Positions 10,372 through 23,462 are shown, numbered from the stretch's first letter. The stretch: DNA of 64,000 nt from Zanthoxylum bungeanum (GCA_019454045.1 SKCR01047719.1:62001-126000), one strand, 5' to 3'. Translations and numbers: made by a program. Notes: a model not told the origin generated them from the letters alone.

Positions 10372-11335
10372 CAATTGATGCACAGAAACACAATGAGTTT
10401 TTATGTAGGAATTATATTCTAAAAAGCCTTGACGATTCATTGTATGATGTGAATAGAACTTATAAGATTGTTAAATATCTCTCGGAGTGGCGAGAAAATA
10501 AATATAAGATCGAAGATGATGGTTCAAAGAAGTTCATCATTGGGAAATTTCTAAAGTACCAAATGATGGACTTGAAGACTGTTGTCAACCAAGTAGAAGA
10601 ATTACATATTCTTCTCCATGAACTTGATGCCGAATGCATGACACTAGTGCCATTTGCTGTCGGATCTGTGATAGAAAGATTGAATGAAGGGCTGAATGTT
10701 TCAGAATTTGAAGCCAAAGCAAATTTCATTGAGAGTGGAGAGACGCTTAAGCCTAAGCTTAAAAACCAGAAAAAAAAATGGTACAAGAAAGGACAAGATA
10801 AAGGTCAAAAAGTTCTTGCTGCAAATGGAAGAATTTCAATGGAATTAAGGGTGCTTGCTGGGTGAGTGGGAAAAATGGACACAAAGCACAAGATTGCCGC
10901 CACAAGAAAGGAAATCTTGGTCCAAATAACAATAACAGTAACAAACAGGCAATATTATTGAAGAATAATTTGTTGGTGTTGTTGTTTCTAAAGTAAATTT
11001 ATTGTCTACAGTAAAGATTGGTGGATGGATACTGGTATAACAAGACACTTATGTGGAAATTGAAATATGTTTGTCATCCGCACTCCTAACAATGGCGATG
11101 AAAAGTTGTTTATGGGCAATACAACTGCTACAACTATTGTTGGAAAAGGGAAAGCGGTTCGTTATTCACTTCTGGTAAAGAACTTACCCTTATGGATGTA
11201 CTACATGTCCCCGAAATTACTAAGAATCTTATTGCTGGTCCTGTCTTAAGCAAGAATGGTTTTAAACTTGTATTTGAATATGAAAATTTTGTTCTCACTA
11301 AAGGGTAGGAAATAGTTACATGTCTAAAAGGCTGT
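10372..11335 (+). pseudogene. C1 gag and protease fragment
   Basis: The gag part (open to 10865) reads like the UBN2-type gag of plant copia elements, e.g. YKIEDDGSKKFIIGKFLKYQ and QVEELHILLHELDAECM. It is followed by a zinc knuckle at about 10858-10905 (C-W-V-S-G-K-N-G-H...C-R-H) in which the second cysteine is serine. The aspartic protease active site is visible at 11022-11063 as WWMDTGITRHLCGN, followed by FMGNTTA and [20 protein letters not shown]. Stops and frameshifts separate these blocks. The N-terminal gag is missing. The piece ends at GCTGT, where E1 is inserted. Confidence 0.85.
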
Positions 11336-13517
11336 TGTAACACCCCGCAAGAGACAGGATGCTATCGGCAGGAGACATGATTGACCCATCTCCAAAAGCC
11401 GCTAAATTTACGAAAATCCGGCATGATGTATCCAAAAACCGGACAACCTAGATCGCAGTCCAGCATCAAAGGCAATCCAAAAATACTCCAAATAAATAAA
11501 AGGACCTCAGGTCCACACAAATCTCATCAAAATCATATCCTAAGGGCTCCGGCCACACTATCTATCAACACTCAAGGGCTCTGCGCCCACCATATCATAA
11601 ACAATCAAAAATTTAACTTATTAATACAAACCACGTGCCAACACGATAAATAAAACAATAAATCAGATATCATAATCTTCTAAAACTTTTCCCAAGATAC
11701 TTGCGAGGGTGACTGCCACTTGGGTGATCCATGTCTCGAGCATGACTTCCAAAGCGGAAGTGGCTGACCCATCTAGTAGCCAACCTACAAAACTTGCAAA
11801 CTAGTTTGGTGTGAGTTATAAAACTCAGTAAGTAACCATGCTCATACAACCAGCAAAACATAAAGTTAAACATACTAGAAACTTTCCAACATTACCAAGT
11901 TACAAATTCAGCTTTTAATTGACCCTTTATCTATCACATATGCAAACTCTCATATCTGTTTACATATATATATATGTGTCAATCTAAAAATCAAAACATC
12001 CTAAGCATGCAAAGCAAAACTCGAATGCCATGGAGTATATCGTTTACTATCAAATTCACTTCAATCACATGACACGTGAAATCATACATATATACTTTTA
12101 TCACAAATATCCATCTTTGTAATATTATCAAAACGAAAAATCCAATAAGCTTCCTTCAATTTGATTACAACTTTCTTTCACTTACTTTCATCACGATAAC
12201 CTTACAATAGCTTTACATTCGGGATTCATATACATTTACACATACGTATAACATATTTCTCTCATATTCATGCAAACACACTTTCAAAATTCTTACACAT
12301 ACATTCGGACCAATATAACTTATCAAACATGCTTTACATCTGATATTCACATCAGTTTTCAAATCATTCATTCATTTTATAAGCATACACTATATGTATA
12401 TGTTACGAGTTCTATCATACATATATATACACTCGGATATACGTGCAATCATCGTTCAACCAACCATGAAGCACAAATAACAACCAATTTATCACAAAGC
12501 ACATAATCATACAACACACATATAAGGCTGGCTTATGCATACAATGCTCGTACGAGACTGATTACCTATTTTAAAATAGGTATGAGATAAATGTCGTCCG
12601 ACCAGATTCCTAACCAGCCCGACTACTCAACACAAGATTATCAACCAATTATATAGACACGTGCACACATATCACGGGACACAATCTCGCATACACAACA
12701 CATACATGTCAAACATTGTTTATCATCCGATATACATACATATATACATCAAACATATGAACATACTTATCCCTTTGAATTCCCATACTGTTGGCTTTAA
12801 CAATCTAGCTGTGTTTTAATTTTCATTCAAATGCACTTTATCTCCAGAATTCTTATCAGAAACATTCATTTATAGACATATTCATTCGTACACGTACTTT
12901 ACCAATTAAAGAGTTTAGTTTGTACCAAATTTAGAAAACATGATTTGTTCCATTTATCGATTCTGTATACCCAATCTATACATATCTAAACATGATATGC
13001 ATATACGTATACATGCTTATATAGTTATATATTTACATAACGTATACATATCGTTACCAATTCTTACACTTTCATACATCCATACATTCACACAAACATT
13101 GAGCTCATTTTATACTTTATTTCATATCATATCAGTAACAAATTTCCATACCTATTGTGCTCGTTTATCCTTACTACGTGTAACCTCGAACTATGTTTTC
13201 AAGAATATATCTTATTATTCTCGTCTTAACCTAAACACGTCAATCATATATATTTAAAACTTCAATAAATTATTCAAACACTCATTGCATGAGTTACTTA
13301 CCTGGCTCCGCAAGCACTCCAGGTCCTAGTCAAGTCTGCCAAAACAAATGGAAATGCCGTCAGAAACATGACTTACGGAGTTCTTGACTAAACTACGATA
13401 AAATCTCGGATCTTTCCGGAATAACAAATTAAGTCTGATTTAAATACTTCAGTTTCAATAATCTTAAAACACTATTACAAACAATTCCAACAGTGTTCCA
13501 AAACTCGGGATATTACA
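11336..13517 (-). mobile_element. E1: left (3') LTR
   Basis: This 2182-bp LTR aligns along its whole length with 36802-39024. It is rich in CATA-type simple sequence on the plus strand (12240-13260), and that accounts for the short open frames found here. It contains a perfect 18-bp palindrome at 12564-12581. No gene is present. Confidence 0.85.
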
Positions 13518-14065
13518 TCTTCATTTCCTTATAAAAATTTCATCCTCAAAATTTCTCCATCCCTATTCTGATCATTCGGAACCAATCGTACATACATTAC
13601 CATCTTTTCCGTATTCGGAAGTCGCCTCACTTACACGTTTTCAAAAGTCACGTATTTCATACATCAATACGAATCAGGCTATACCGAAACAAAACACATC
13701 GACTCAAACATTTCATGCCTAATTCAAGCCAAACTTGTATTTCAATTCACATTCATTCATAAGAACACGCTCAAACCGTTTCAAGCTCATCCACCAACAG
13801 AAAAGAAAGTCGAACACAGATTCTAAACTGTCAATCGAATACATCATCCGAAATGAGGAACAAAACACATGTCATTTACACGCAATACAAATCAAAACGG
13901 TGGAACGAATTCATACTATCTATTTCATCCACAATACAAAACGGATTTCATTCATTTCATATCATGTCATTCTATATCATATATGTAAACGACATCAACA
14001 TCAAAGTTTACATTCATTCATATCCCATCGCACATACAACTTTGTGTGGATGACCACATAGCATA
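13518..14065 (-). mobile_element. E1: left internal remnant
   Basis: About 0.55 kb lies between the E1 left LTR and A1. The sequence next to the LTR, read on the minus strand, contains AAGGAAATGAAGA directly before the LTR start TGTAATATCCCGAG and may be the polypurine tract. Open frames of about 100 codons (13735-14061) have no recognisable domain and are of simple CATT-rich composition. It ends in TATAA (14066-14070), the A1 target-site duplication. Confidence 0.6.
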
Positions 14066-14070
14066 TATAA

Positions 14071-16250
14071 TGATGAGTGGTAATTATATCACTATTTCCC
14101 ACTCGTTTAACCTAATATTTTGTATAGTTTCTTGAGTTTTATGAATATTTTGATGTGTTTTGTGTTATTTTGTAGATAAATAAAGTTTCAGGACTCTCTG
14201 AAGGTGATTTGGGCCCAAAACAGTGAAAATTGGACAAAAGGGCATTTTCGTAATTCTGCGCATCGCGACGCCTAACGCGCGCCGAATAGTGCTAACGTGC
14301 GCCGGGTCCACAAGTCAGAATCTGAGAAAAGTTTGACTTTGCTAACGTGCGTCGTGCCACGTGTCATCATCCTACGGTGCCGACAGTCGTCATCGCCACA
14401 TGTCGCCAAGTGTCACTCCACCTGTCAGCCACGTCATCATCCACATCACCGGTTGACCGAGTCAAAATGCCACGTCATTGCCACATCATCATCAACCAAT
14501 CACAGCGTGCCACGTGTCATCATTCTATGGTGCCGACAGTCACAATCGGCACGTCAGCGCCACGTCAGCTCAATTATTGACTCACTTATCAGCCAATCAC
14601 GAGCCGCCACGTGTCACAATAATTGAGCACCCAACCACCTTGCCACGAGTCATCTTATCACCTTATCCAGAATCTGAAGCGACGAACCAGAAGTTGCCAC
14701 GTCGACAATGTCCCGCGTCGCGACTCCCGACCCCTATTGACGCCTATAAATTCAGCTCGATGTCAGAATTCAATTGATGCCTTCCTTGAGTTTTGTAAGG
14801 ACTTTAAGGATCCCATCTTGTGTGTTTAAGTTTTTGTAATTTAAATTTAGCATTTTTTTCTTTCAGTATTTTTAATTATGCACTTTTACTTTTTGTAATA
14901 AAATTTTATTTTATTTTATTTTTCTTCTTTTATGTTCAGTAGTTAATTTACTGCTGGGGTAAAGGTGAAGCTTTTTACTTTTATAATTTAGATTAATCTC
15001 CCTTAATTATAATATATAAATTATTTAAAACCTGACTTAATAAGGATACCGCTATATTGGTCGGTTGGTAATTATTTTTAAACTAGTTTTAACTTGACTT
15101 AATGAGGATACCGCCTGGTTGGTCGGTTGGTGATTAATTATTAATTTGACTTAATCAAGATACCGCCTATATGGCTAGTTGGTAAATATCACACAGATTT
15201 ATATATTATAATAATGGAGATTTCTATATTACAAATAGTAAAGGTAGATTAATCTTACTTCAATTATAATTTGAAAATTGTGATTTAATAATATGAATTA
15301 AAAGTTGATTCGCTTTAATGGCTGGTTTTAATTATGTAACATAATATGACACTGCCTATATGGCTGGTGTTTAGGTGACAGATAATTACCGCCTATATGG
15401 CTGGTTTATGGATAAATAATAACACCACCTTTATGGCTGGTTCAACTTAATTGGATAACATGCAATTTCCATATTATAATAATTTGAGATTTCTAAAAGT
15501 GGACCCTCTAACCCCAGCATTTTATTTTATTCTAGGGAAGTAATGAAACACAATATTCACACTTAATATTTGATTTTCTTTTTATGGGTAATTCTTTAGT
15601 TTACTTATTAAGTCTTAAGCTTAATGCTCTTGTTGTCTGATCACCAATAAGATTGATGTGGTAAATTTAAAATGAACTAGACATATGGATTTTAGGTTTC
15701 AGTCTTAGATTCATAGCCCACAATCTTCCTTGAGGATAGATAACCCTTTAATAGATTTCCTTACAGGATAGACATATACCTTTCGGGCGGGGGTAGCCAT
15801 AATTGGAACTTAATCATAATTAATCCAGGTAATTTGGTTGACATAGACATATGGTTCAATTGGGTTATACTGGGTATTTGCGTCTGACCATCGACATAGG
15901 CTTTTGTATATTTTTGTGTTCCAGGTTAGCAAACTAATTTATTACACATTGATAAGAGAATCAATTCATCTTTATATTAATATTGTGTGGAGTCACGACC
16001 CTAGATCTTTGAGTCTTTTCTTTTATTTTCCTTATTATTTTCTTTTAAGTTTATTTTTATTTTAATTAGCAAATCCACATTCAACCAACCAAAAGCAATC
16101 AAATCCCTTCTCCCTATAATTAGATACCTGTAAATAAATAGTATCAATAATTAAAACAACAGTAGGAATTAAGTCCTCGTGGGATCGATATTTTTATACT
16201 ACTTGAACGATATGTGCGCTTGCGTTATACGTGTGTGTTTACGCTGGTCA
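14071..16250 (+). mobile_element. A1: left (5') LTR
   Basis: The 2180-bp LTR matches the interrupted right LTR (25565-25769 plus 33308-35361). From left to right it has a short conserved head, a G-box/ACGT-rich U3 region (14350-14720), a TATA box (14744-14752), and an AT-rich region. A block with about seven dispersed copies of a motif near TACCGCCTATATGGCTGGTT (15040-15450) follows, then a conserved tail ending in CGCTGGTCA. Short open frames at 14297-14829 translate the repeated ACGT motifs and are not genes. Confidence 0.85.
14350..14752 (+). promoter_or_regulatory. G-box/ACGT motif cluster upstream of LTR TATA box
   Basis: CACGTG occurs at 14358-14363, 14511-14516 and 14608-14613, each in the context GCCACGTGTC. 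ACGTCA-type cores occur near 14430, 14471, 14551 and 14562, with further GCCACATC and GCCACGAGTC variants. About 130 bp after the last CACGTG is CTATAAATT (14744-14752), a good TATA box, so the cluster occupies the upstream-promoter position of U3. CACGTGTC and ACGTCA are established binding sites of plant bZIP (ABRE/G-box) and bHLH factors. The right LTR keeps the same cluster at 33400-33790. Confidence 0.65.
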
Positions 16251-16256
16251 AGTTTT

Positions 16257-16274
16257 TGGCGCCGTTGCCGGGGA
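16257..16274 (+). other. A1 primer-binding site (tRNA-Asp type, perfect)
   Basis: TGGCGCCGTTGCCGGGGA lies six bases after the LTR end. It is fully complementary to the 3' end of plant tRNA-Asp and is the hallmark primer site of Athila/Tat-lineage elements. Confidence 0.92.
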
Positions 16275-16387
16275 CTTATTTTTCTTGAGTTATTAATTTG
16301 AAGCTATCTAATTTACTTGTATCTATTTTCTTTATTTTTATCTGTAATTTTTATTTCTTTTTTTTTTTGTTTTCAGGTGATTGAAAA

Positions 16388-16859
16388 ATGGAACATTATT
16401 GGGAGATTGAGAGATCACGAGCTTTACTAGAAGATACACCCCAAATCTGGAAGCAACAGTCCGGTTTTCTGAGGCCTGTTACCCAGCCCAACAACTATCA
16501 CTGGATGTCAGAATCAAGCAATACTACATTTGCTCATCAGAACGAAATGGGGAGATGTGTGATATATGATGGTAACCACCCGAGCAATCAATGTATATAC
16601 CTTTCAGAGTTGCAGAATTATTGGAATCATTCAAGGTACGAAGAACCATCATACTTTCCATCTTATCCACCATCCATCTACGATTTTCATCAAGAACCAG
16701 AACCATCAGAGGAAGATCAGATGGTTGACATGCTCAAAGATTGGTTCAAGAAACAAGACGAAATGTTGGATACAATGCTTGAATTAGTCCAAAATAAATT
16801 CGAAAGTATTCAGAGACAATCAGCATCCATTCAGAGACTGACAGAACAAACGAGACAAT
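16388..16859 (+). pseudogene. A1 gag-derived ORF, cut by C2
   Basis: The ORF starts at ATG 16388, about 110 bp after the primer site, and runs 157 codons before entering the C2 LTR. It begins MEHYWEIERSRALLEDTPQI and is collinear with the minus-strand A2 ORF (49806-48913), so the start is conserved. Around residue 55 it has C-V-I-Y-D-G-N-H-P-S-N-Q-C, a zinc-knuckle remnant whose second cysteine is tyrosine. In A2 the same site is C-E-I-C. A proline/tyrosine-rich segment and an acidic, glutamine-rich, probably coiled-coil tail follow. I interpret it as the nucleocapsid end of an Athila/Tat gag retained as a stand-alone protein. Its C-terminal half is absent from A1. Confidence 0.7.
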
Positions 16860-19328
16860 TGTAGGGGTTTTAGGGGCTAAATCCGGTAACGCAGCGGAAA
16901 CGGTGGAAAATCAAATTTTCCGATTTCAAAACTTTTTCTCAGATTAATTAAATAAATATTTTATTTAATTATCCAATAATCAAATATGAAATAAAATTCA
17001 ATAAATCAAATTTATGTGAATTTACCGAATTGCCCTTACACTTGGTATTTTGTTCATTTTAGTCCGAATTGTTCAAATCAATTTTGGATGATTCTAAATC
17101 ATTTCTAAGATGAACTTAACATGTCCTAAATTTCAAAACACCAAATGCAACAAAAAACCCAAAATCCCTCATTTGGCCGAGAGTCACCTTAGGTGACAAA
17201 ATTGTGCATTTTGCACTTCCATGCTTCAAGACACATCCAAATGAAATCCAATCAACATGAAACTTTATATGTATTATATACACATCCTTATACACAACAT
17301 AAATGAAAAGCCCCAAATATGTATGAGTTCTTAAACCCTAATTTTTCAATTTCTTCAAATTGGACAAATTAGACCAAATTGGTTAAATCAATTACTTTAA
17401 TCTCATTGTTCTTCCATCCAATTAAAGTCTCAACACAATGAAATAACTATAGATCAAATATAGGTCATTTAAGAGTGGGTCAACAACTCTAGATTAGCAA
17501 CAAAGTTTCCAAAACCATAAAAGAACACTTATAACTACACTAGTCACAAGCTTCCATCATCATACATGCTCAACACTTTCACCAAACTTTCATTCATCAA
17601 AAACACAAAGAATAAAGAAAAGAATAACATGAGAATATCACAAGATGTAGCCTAGATCTTAAGGAATATTTTCCCTCTAATAGTAGGTGGAAGAAACTTA
17701 CTAAATCTTAAGCTTTCTTTGATTTTCTCTTTGTTTTCTTCTTCTTCCTCACAAGCTTCTTTTGTTTCTTTTTAATGGAGTTTGTAAAGTGTATTAGGTT
17801 ATTTACCAAATGAAAAATAAAACAATTTATACTTGTCTCACTTTAGCCTTGGCCGAATTTGGCCAAGCATTTACAAGAAAAATTAATTTCAATTTCATTT
17901 GAATTTCAATTTTATCAACTTGTTAAATATCTAATAAACACTTTATAGATATTTTAATTAAGTCAAAAAAGGCAACTAAGCCTTAAAAACAAATATCCAA
18001 ATCTTAAGATATTATATTTTAATTAATTTAATCATTTAACAATTAATAATTAATTAATTAATTAAATACAAATATATTAAATATATGTATTATATTTACA
18101 TTAAATATTAATACATATACATATTATTATGATATAGTCAAATATCTCAATTTGACTATTAATTAATTTATATTTAAATTATCAAGTATTAAATGTAAAT
18201 ACACAATAATTAAGGAAATGACTATTGGGTCCCTAAGCATGTATTTTGCGTTTAACCTTTAAACGACTTTATAAATAATCAACATTATTTATAAGTGTTG
18301 CTCTAGTGCTCTACGAGTATATTTCATTATTGAGACTCTCTAGATTCAGGCATATCTGATGAAATCCAATTTCGTGTCAATAATTTATCCACCCGTAAAT
18401 TATGATGATCACGGATAAACTCGCTGAATCATACAGGTCGAGGTCATGGAAAATGTATAATTCCTCCGTCACAGGTATCTGGATAAATCCCAGAGATATA
18501 GATGTAAACGTCAAATCTCTATGGGGATTATCCAGTCGACTATTCTATTAGCAATCTCAAAAAAGAATGTTTAGAACTGGCTTCTAAATTGTACCACGGG
18601 CCCATGGTTTTATCTAATTGCTAATCATATGGACTACCTATGCTGTGATACACAGAACTGACGAATCATATCTCGATACACACAGGACACCCTGAGGATC
18701 TATCTACACCCAACGAACAGACGGAGGTCTGATCTTAATAGATCGGTGACGTGACTGCCATCTAAGTGTAGAAGATGTCTCATGCGCCCACAATGGTATC
18801 TCAAGTCGAAGAATCACAAGTGCTACTCAACCCGATAAGATTCTTATTGACGTTGGTGTACCATCCATTAAGAATCTTTGGTGATTCGTTCAGTGTTTAT
18901 CCACTATAAACACCTACACGTCTATACGAGTCTCCCTAGACTCATGGTTCATTGGGATAAACCATCAGACCAAGTCTCGATATACGACATGTACTGGTCT
19001 CAACGGATTTGACTAACCGACCCGTGTTAGTAAATCTTGACTAGGAACTGTATTTGATAATATACATTTAGCAGTGACACTTCCCAATGTCTATTACAAA
19101 CTATCTTTGTAACTGTGTACTGCATTATATATTATCGGGTCTTTGTCTAATATATACATATCACTAAACCACATTTAGTTTCAATCTAATCGTAATCAGA
19201 TCGAATAAGTATATAAAAACAAGAGGTGCAACCATAAATAAGTAATATTATGGAAAAATGGATTGTTAATATTCATGAATCAGACATAAATACGGTCCGG
19301 ATTGGCGCTCTGAACACCAACCCCAACA
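16860..19328 (-). mobile_element. C2: left (3') LTR, full length
   Basis: The 2469-bp LTR has terminal inverted bases TGTAGGGG...CCCCAACA. Its first ~1.35 kb align with 23463-24815. It is AT-rich with TAATTAATTA runs near 18040-18110. The five bases before it, ACAAT (16855-16859), would be the target duplication. No gene is seen; the open frame 17116-17316 is simply shared by both LTR copies. Confidence 0.8.
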
Positions 19329-22300
19329 ATTTCTCCCACTTGCTCTTGTGCCAATCCACGGTATCATATACACATCTCAATGTGTATCGTATACACATGG
19401 CCCTCAAAAGCTCACCCAGTACTTAAGAGGTAGGCAACAAGAAACAGGTCTGCTATGACATATTGAGTTTGTCAAACAAACTCCATCATTTCCCAGTCAG
19501 CATCATTCATATTTTGTAGAATCTAAATTATACATTAATATGACTCTGATGCTACTTCAGTATTATGCTACAGCTACTAAGTTGTCCAAGTATTTAGGGA
19601 TCAAATCTAAAATACTATGCGGACAATCGCAAGCACAACACCAATATAAAACTTCTAATTTATAAGGTCACTATGCAACTTCCTAAGTCAATACTTCATA
19701 AGTTGCATCTAATTCCACTCAAATAGTAGAATCCTTCGTGACACTCCCACTGTATCTTTTCTGACTCTTTATGACGTAGACTGTCTAACGTCACAATTAG
19801 TCTCAAAACTAATATGACACTAATGGTTGCTGACTGTATTCTCCATGAATTAGAAACTCGTTCTTAATATCTCAAAGATCACAAAGAACGTGTTTCAAGA
19901 TCCATCATATGGTCTATATGGTATCAAAATAACTCGTAACAATTACGATCAAATCGATATCTTTAATCGCACATAATAAAGTATTCATTATTTCATCATC
20001 AAATGATACATAATATTGATTAGACATTCTAATCAATATTTCTTTCGAAAAATGGATCTTCATTTACGAAAGATGAATACTTTATGTACAAGACACACAT
20101 TAACTGTCAAACAGCTATACTAACTGTCATACATATAGTCTCGTTGTGTCTTTTATTAGATCATATCTAATGTACGAATAATAGGAGTATCTCACAAGTC
20201 TCTTAGTTTTATATCTTATATAAAACTTTATATCAAATATAACAGAGACTACTCCTACTGCTTTCACAGAGTAAAGCAGACTTAGGTAAATCTTTTACCT
20301 GACAAACATCTCATTATTACTATAATAATGATAATGTTGTTAGGATATACAACACTAGAAAGTAATTTGTACGCTCCCACTAACCCTTCAATCACATATG
20401 TATCCTCTATAATTTGATAGATCAGACAATCTGACTGATGTCAAAAATAGAGAACATGGATTCCCAGAAGACTTATCCGAGTCTACAATAGGCTCTATAA
20501 GCTTGCACACTAAACTGCGATCTCAACAGAACAAAAACTCTACGGCCGTTCTAGAATGAACTCTTCAAACAAAGAAATCATAACTGATCTTCTATCTGAA
20601 TAAGTCATTCAAAAAATGCCACTTTGTATTCTTTAGTTAAAATGTACAGTTTAATATCAACATTAACCAATATATCTCTAATTGTTCAATTAGTGTGACT
20701 AGAGATAAGTTTTCTCAGAATCTACAATAGATTGTTGAGTATAACTTTTCTCACTATCATATTATTAAGGTCAAACCTTTAATAAGCTCACACTGTTTTC
20801 ACTGCGCAAACAATTAGCACATATCATGAACTAATTCATAATGAAAGCGTAATCAAGTTCAAAACTTGATCGTAGTAAACTATGAACAATCTTAGATCTA
20901 TGGTTCAATGGTGAACTTCCAGAATCGATATCAAATATCGCTTTCATTATAAGTTATAGGATATTTTTCTTCGGTAAGAAAACAACAGAATCATTAAGTA
21001 TCAAATACTCGTAAATGATTCTGATATCCTATTAAACTTATATAGAAGATGTATAAGGGTTGTTTCATCTTATTAATTAACGTAGTTCCATTTATAGTTT
21101 ATCATTCTCACAATTGACTTCAATAAGTCAAGTCTTTTCTACAATAGTTAACATCTGATGTTACACACCAAGTAATAAAAACAATTTTATTACTTAGGAT
21201 CGTAGGAAAGATATTTTATTAAATAGAATACATATTCTATAAAATAGAATAAATGATAAACTTTTACTTAAACCTCCAGGTGTAAGTAATTTCCATTATA
21301 TAAATATTATATAAAAGAAATATTCAAATCTCAAACTTTTCAAGATTCAGATTTTCTACCTATACATACCATATATGTAACTGTAGAATTAATGGAACCT
21401 AAATTAAAAAGATGAACTAGTGTTACTGGAGCATAACCCCAAAGTATTGAAACTAATTCGGTAATATTCAATATCAAACGAATCAAATCATATAAGATTC
21501 AACTGCTCCCTCTACTCAATTCCATCAAGATGGAATCGTGGAAGAATAATATTGAATATGAATCATATTCACTGAATAACCTTAGAACTAATTGCTTTAA
21601 ATTTATATGTTTGATCATATCAAAGATCTTTGAACAATTCAAAGACTTGTTATGAATTTTAAGGATCACGTTTTCAAAATTTCAGATTGAATATATTTGA
21701 ACCAGTCAAATATGTTCAATCTGCGTTTCATTAGAACATATTGAAAGTTCTTGATCATTTCAAGACGTTCAATATGTGTTCCTTCAGAAACACGTAACTA
21801 AGTTATGACAATTCATCAACTAAGTTACGAAATAAAGAAAACTATCTTAAGCAATTATTATTTTATTAAACTACATACATCTAATGTATCAGTTTAATAA
21901 ATCTGGTGGTCCAATGACAATCATTGGTTAAACGAGATCTTAATCACCTTCATGAATACAATATTCATTAAATTGATAAGGATGTGTAGTGTGAACTCGT
22001 ATCAAAACATCCTTTACCATATGGAATAAGCATCTAATGTTAAGTGATTAAACTTATAAAGCACAGTTCTAAATTATGTATTTTACCGAATAATTTTTCT
22101 TAATGTTTATCTCTACGTCAATGACACTACTAGTTGTATTTAAAATATATATAACAACTGTTTATTAAGAACAAGTAACTATACAACAGTCGCAAGTTCC
22201 GATATCAAATATCAAAACAATCGTTAACTAATATTTTAAATAACAAGACGGGAGATCTGGTATCCAATACCTATAGTTGTTGTATTGTGAAAATCGATAT

Positions 22301-23462
22301 TTTTTATACACAATTATACGTATCTCCTTTCTTTAGCTTTACTATTTGTATTCAACTATTCACAACAATTGCAAATAACTGATTAGCAAATTGTGTCAGA
22401 CACATTGCCTCTAAAGGTCATTAAAGCTAAGAAATGTCATTACTAGATAAACAAATACCTAATGGGGCTTTCTTAATGCCAGTAAAGAATCTCGAGACAT
22501 GAACTAATTCAAGTCAATTCTTACTGCTTAAAAAACTATTCTCTCTAAAGTATTATATCCTAAAAGGGATATCTATCTAGATTATCTATCATGACTTAGA
22601 AATTAAGTCATTAACCATCTTGATTTTCAAGAAAATCGGAACAACAGTTCCCGATGGTTTAGACCAATCTAATAATATCCTAGTTTAATAGTATCTAGAA
22701 CTTTATTCTAGAATAACTGCAACCAAGATTCAAGTCAGATAACATATCAAAATATTGTGCAGTAAATAAAAGTTTAATTCTATATAAACAATAGAATAAG
22801 GAAACAAATAAGCGGCAATTTCCATAATAATACACACTGCCAAAGTTATGGAATATTTTAACTTAGCAGTGCCTCCCACTATTTTACGTAATACCGTAAT
22901 CCCCAACGGAAAAACGAGAATTCAATAATTAAATCGAATTCCATAATGGGAAGTGGACCCCATGAATATATTTCGACTTACAGCAGAGGCACGGTCTCGC
23001 CTACGTATATTCACAGGTAGACAACTCATTGTCAATCACTCACTAGTGACTCCGAGGTTAAACTCATCAATGATAAACTCAAGTTACTTGCGTAACCCTG
23101 ACAGCTAGGGCACGTTCAGGATTCCGCTTCCGCTTGAATTTATTTAGTATCTCATATACATCCGGCATAAATACATCTCTATCGGCTACACCCTCACAGC
23201 AGAGGCACGGTCTCAGATGTAGTCACGGAAAAATATTTATAAACCGTATTGACAAGACGGACCAAGAAACAAGTATTCCAAATATTAGTTACTTTAAAAC
23301 CTTATTAAGCGGGGATATTCCATTAAGTGTCATACACCCTAAATCTAATCAAATTAGATTATAACATGCATGTATAAAGTCAAGAAAACATGATTAAACA
23401 TTGAATAAAACAAGCTAATCATTTTATGGAGGCCTAGAATCAGACTCGCTCTGATACTATTT
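19329..23462 (-). mobile_element. C2: internal region, no surviving ORF
   Basis: This is 4.1 kb of AT-rich sequence with dense stops in all frames. Purine tracts (minus strand GTGGGAG) occur at about 19333, 19745, 20391 and 22869. Similar tracts recur in C3. The minus-strand primer-binding remnant AGTATCAGAGC is at 23448-23458. I could not identify gag, integrase or RT here. Confidence 0.55.
23448..23458 (-). other. C2 primer-binding site (tRNA-iMet type)
   Basis: On the minus strand this reads AGTATCAGAGC, four bases from the right LTR edge. It matches the plant copia primer site TGGTATCAGAGC apart from its 5' bases, and fixes the element's minus orientation. Confidence 0.65.

Noticed and set aside
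14297..14829. Overlapping ~100-codon frames rich in His, Ser and Thr
   Set aside because: They are three-frame translations of the repeated CACGTGTCATCATC-type motifs in the LTR promoter, and recur at 33326-33845 in the other LTR.
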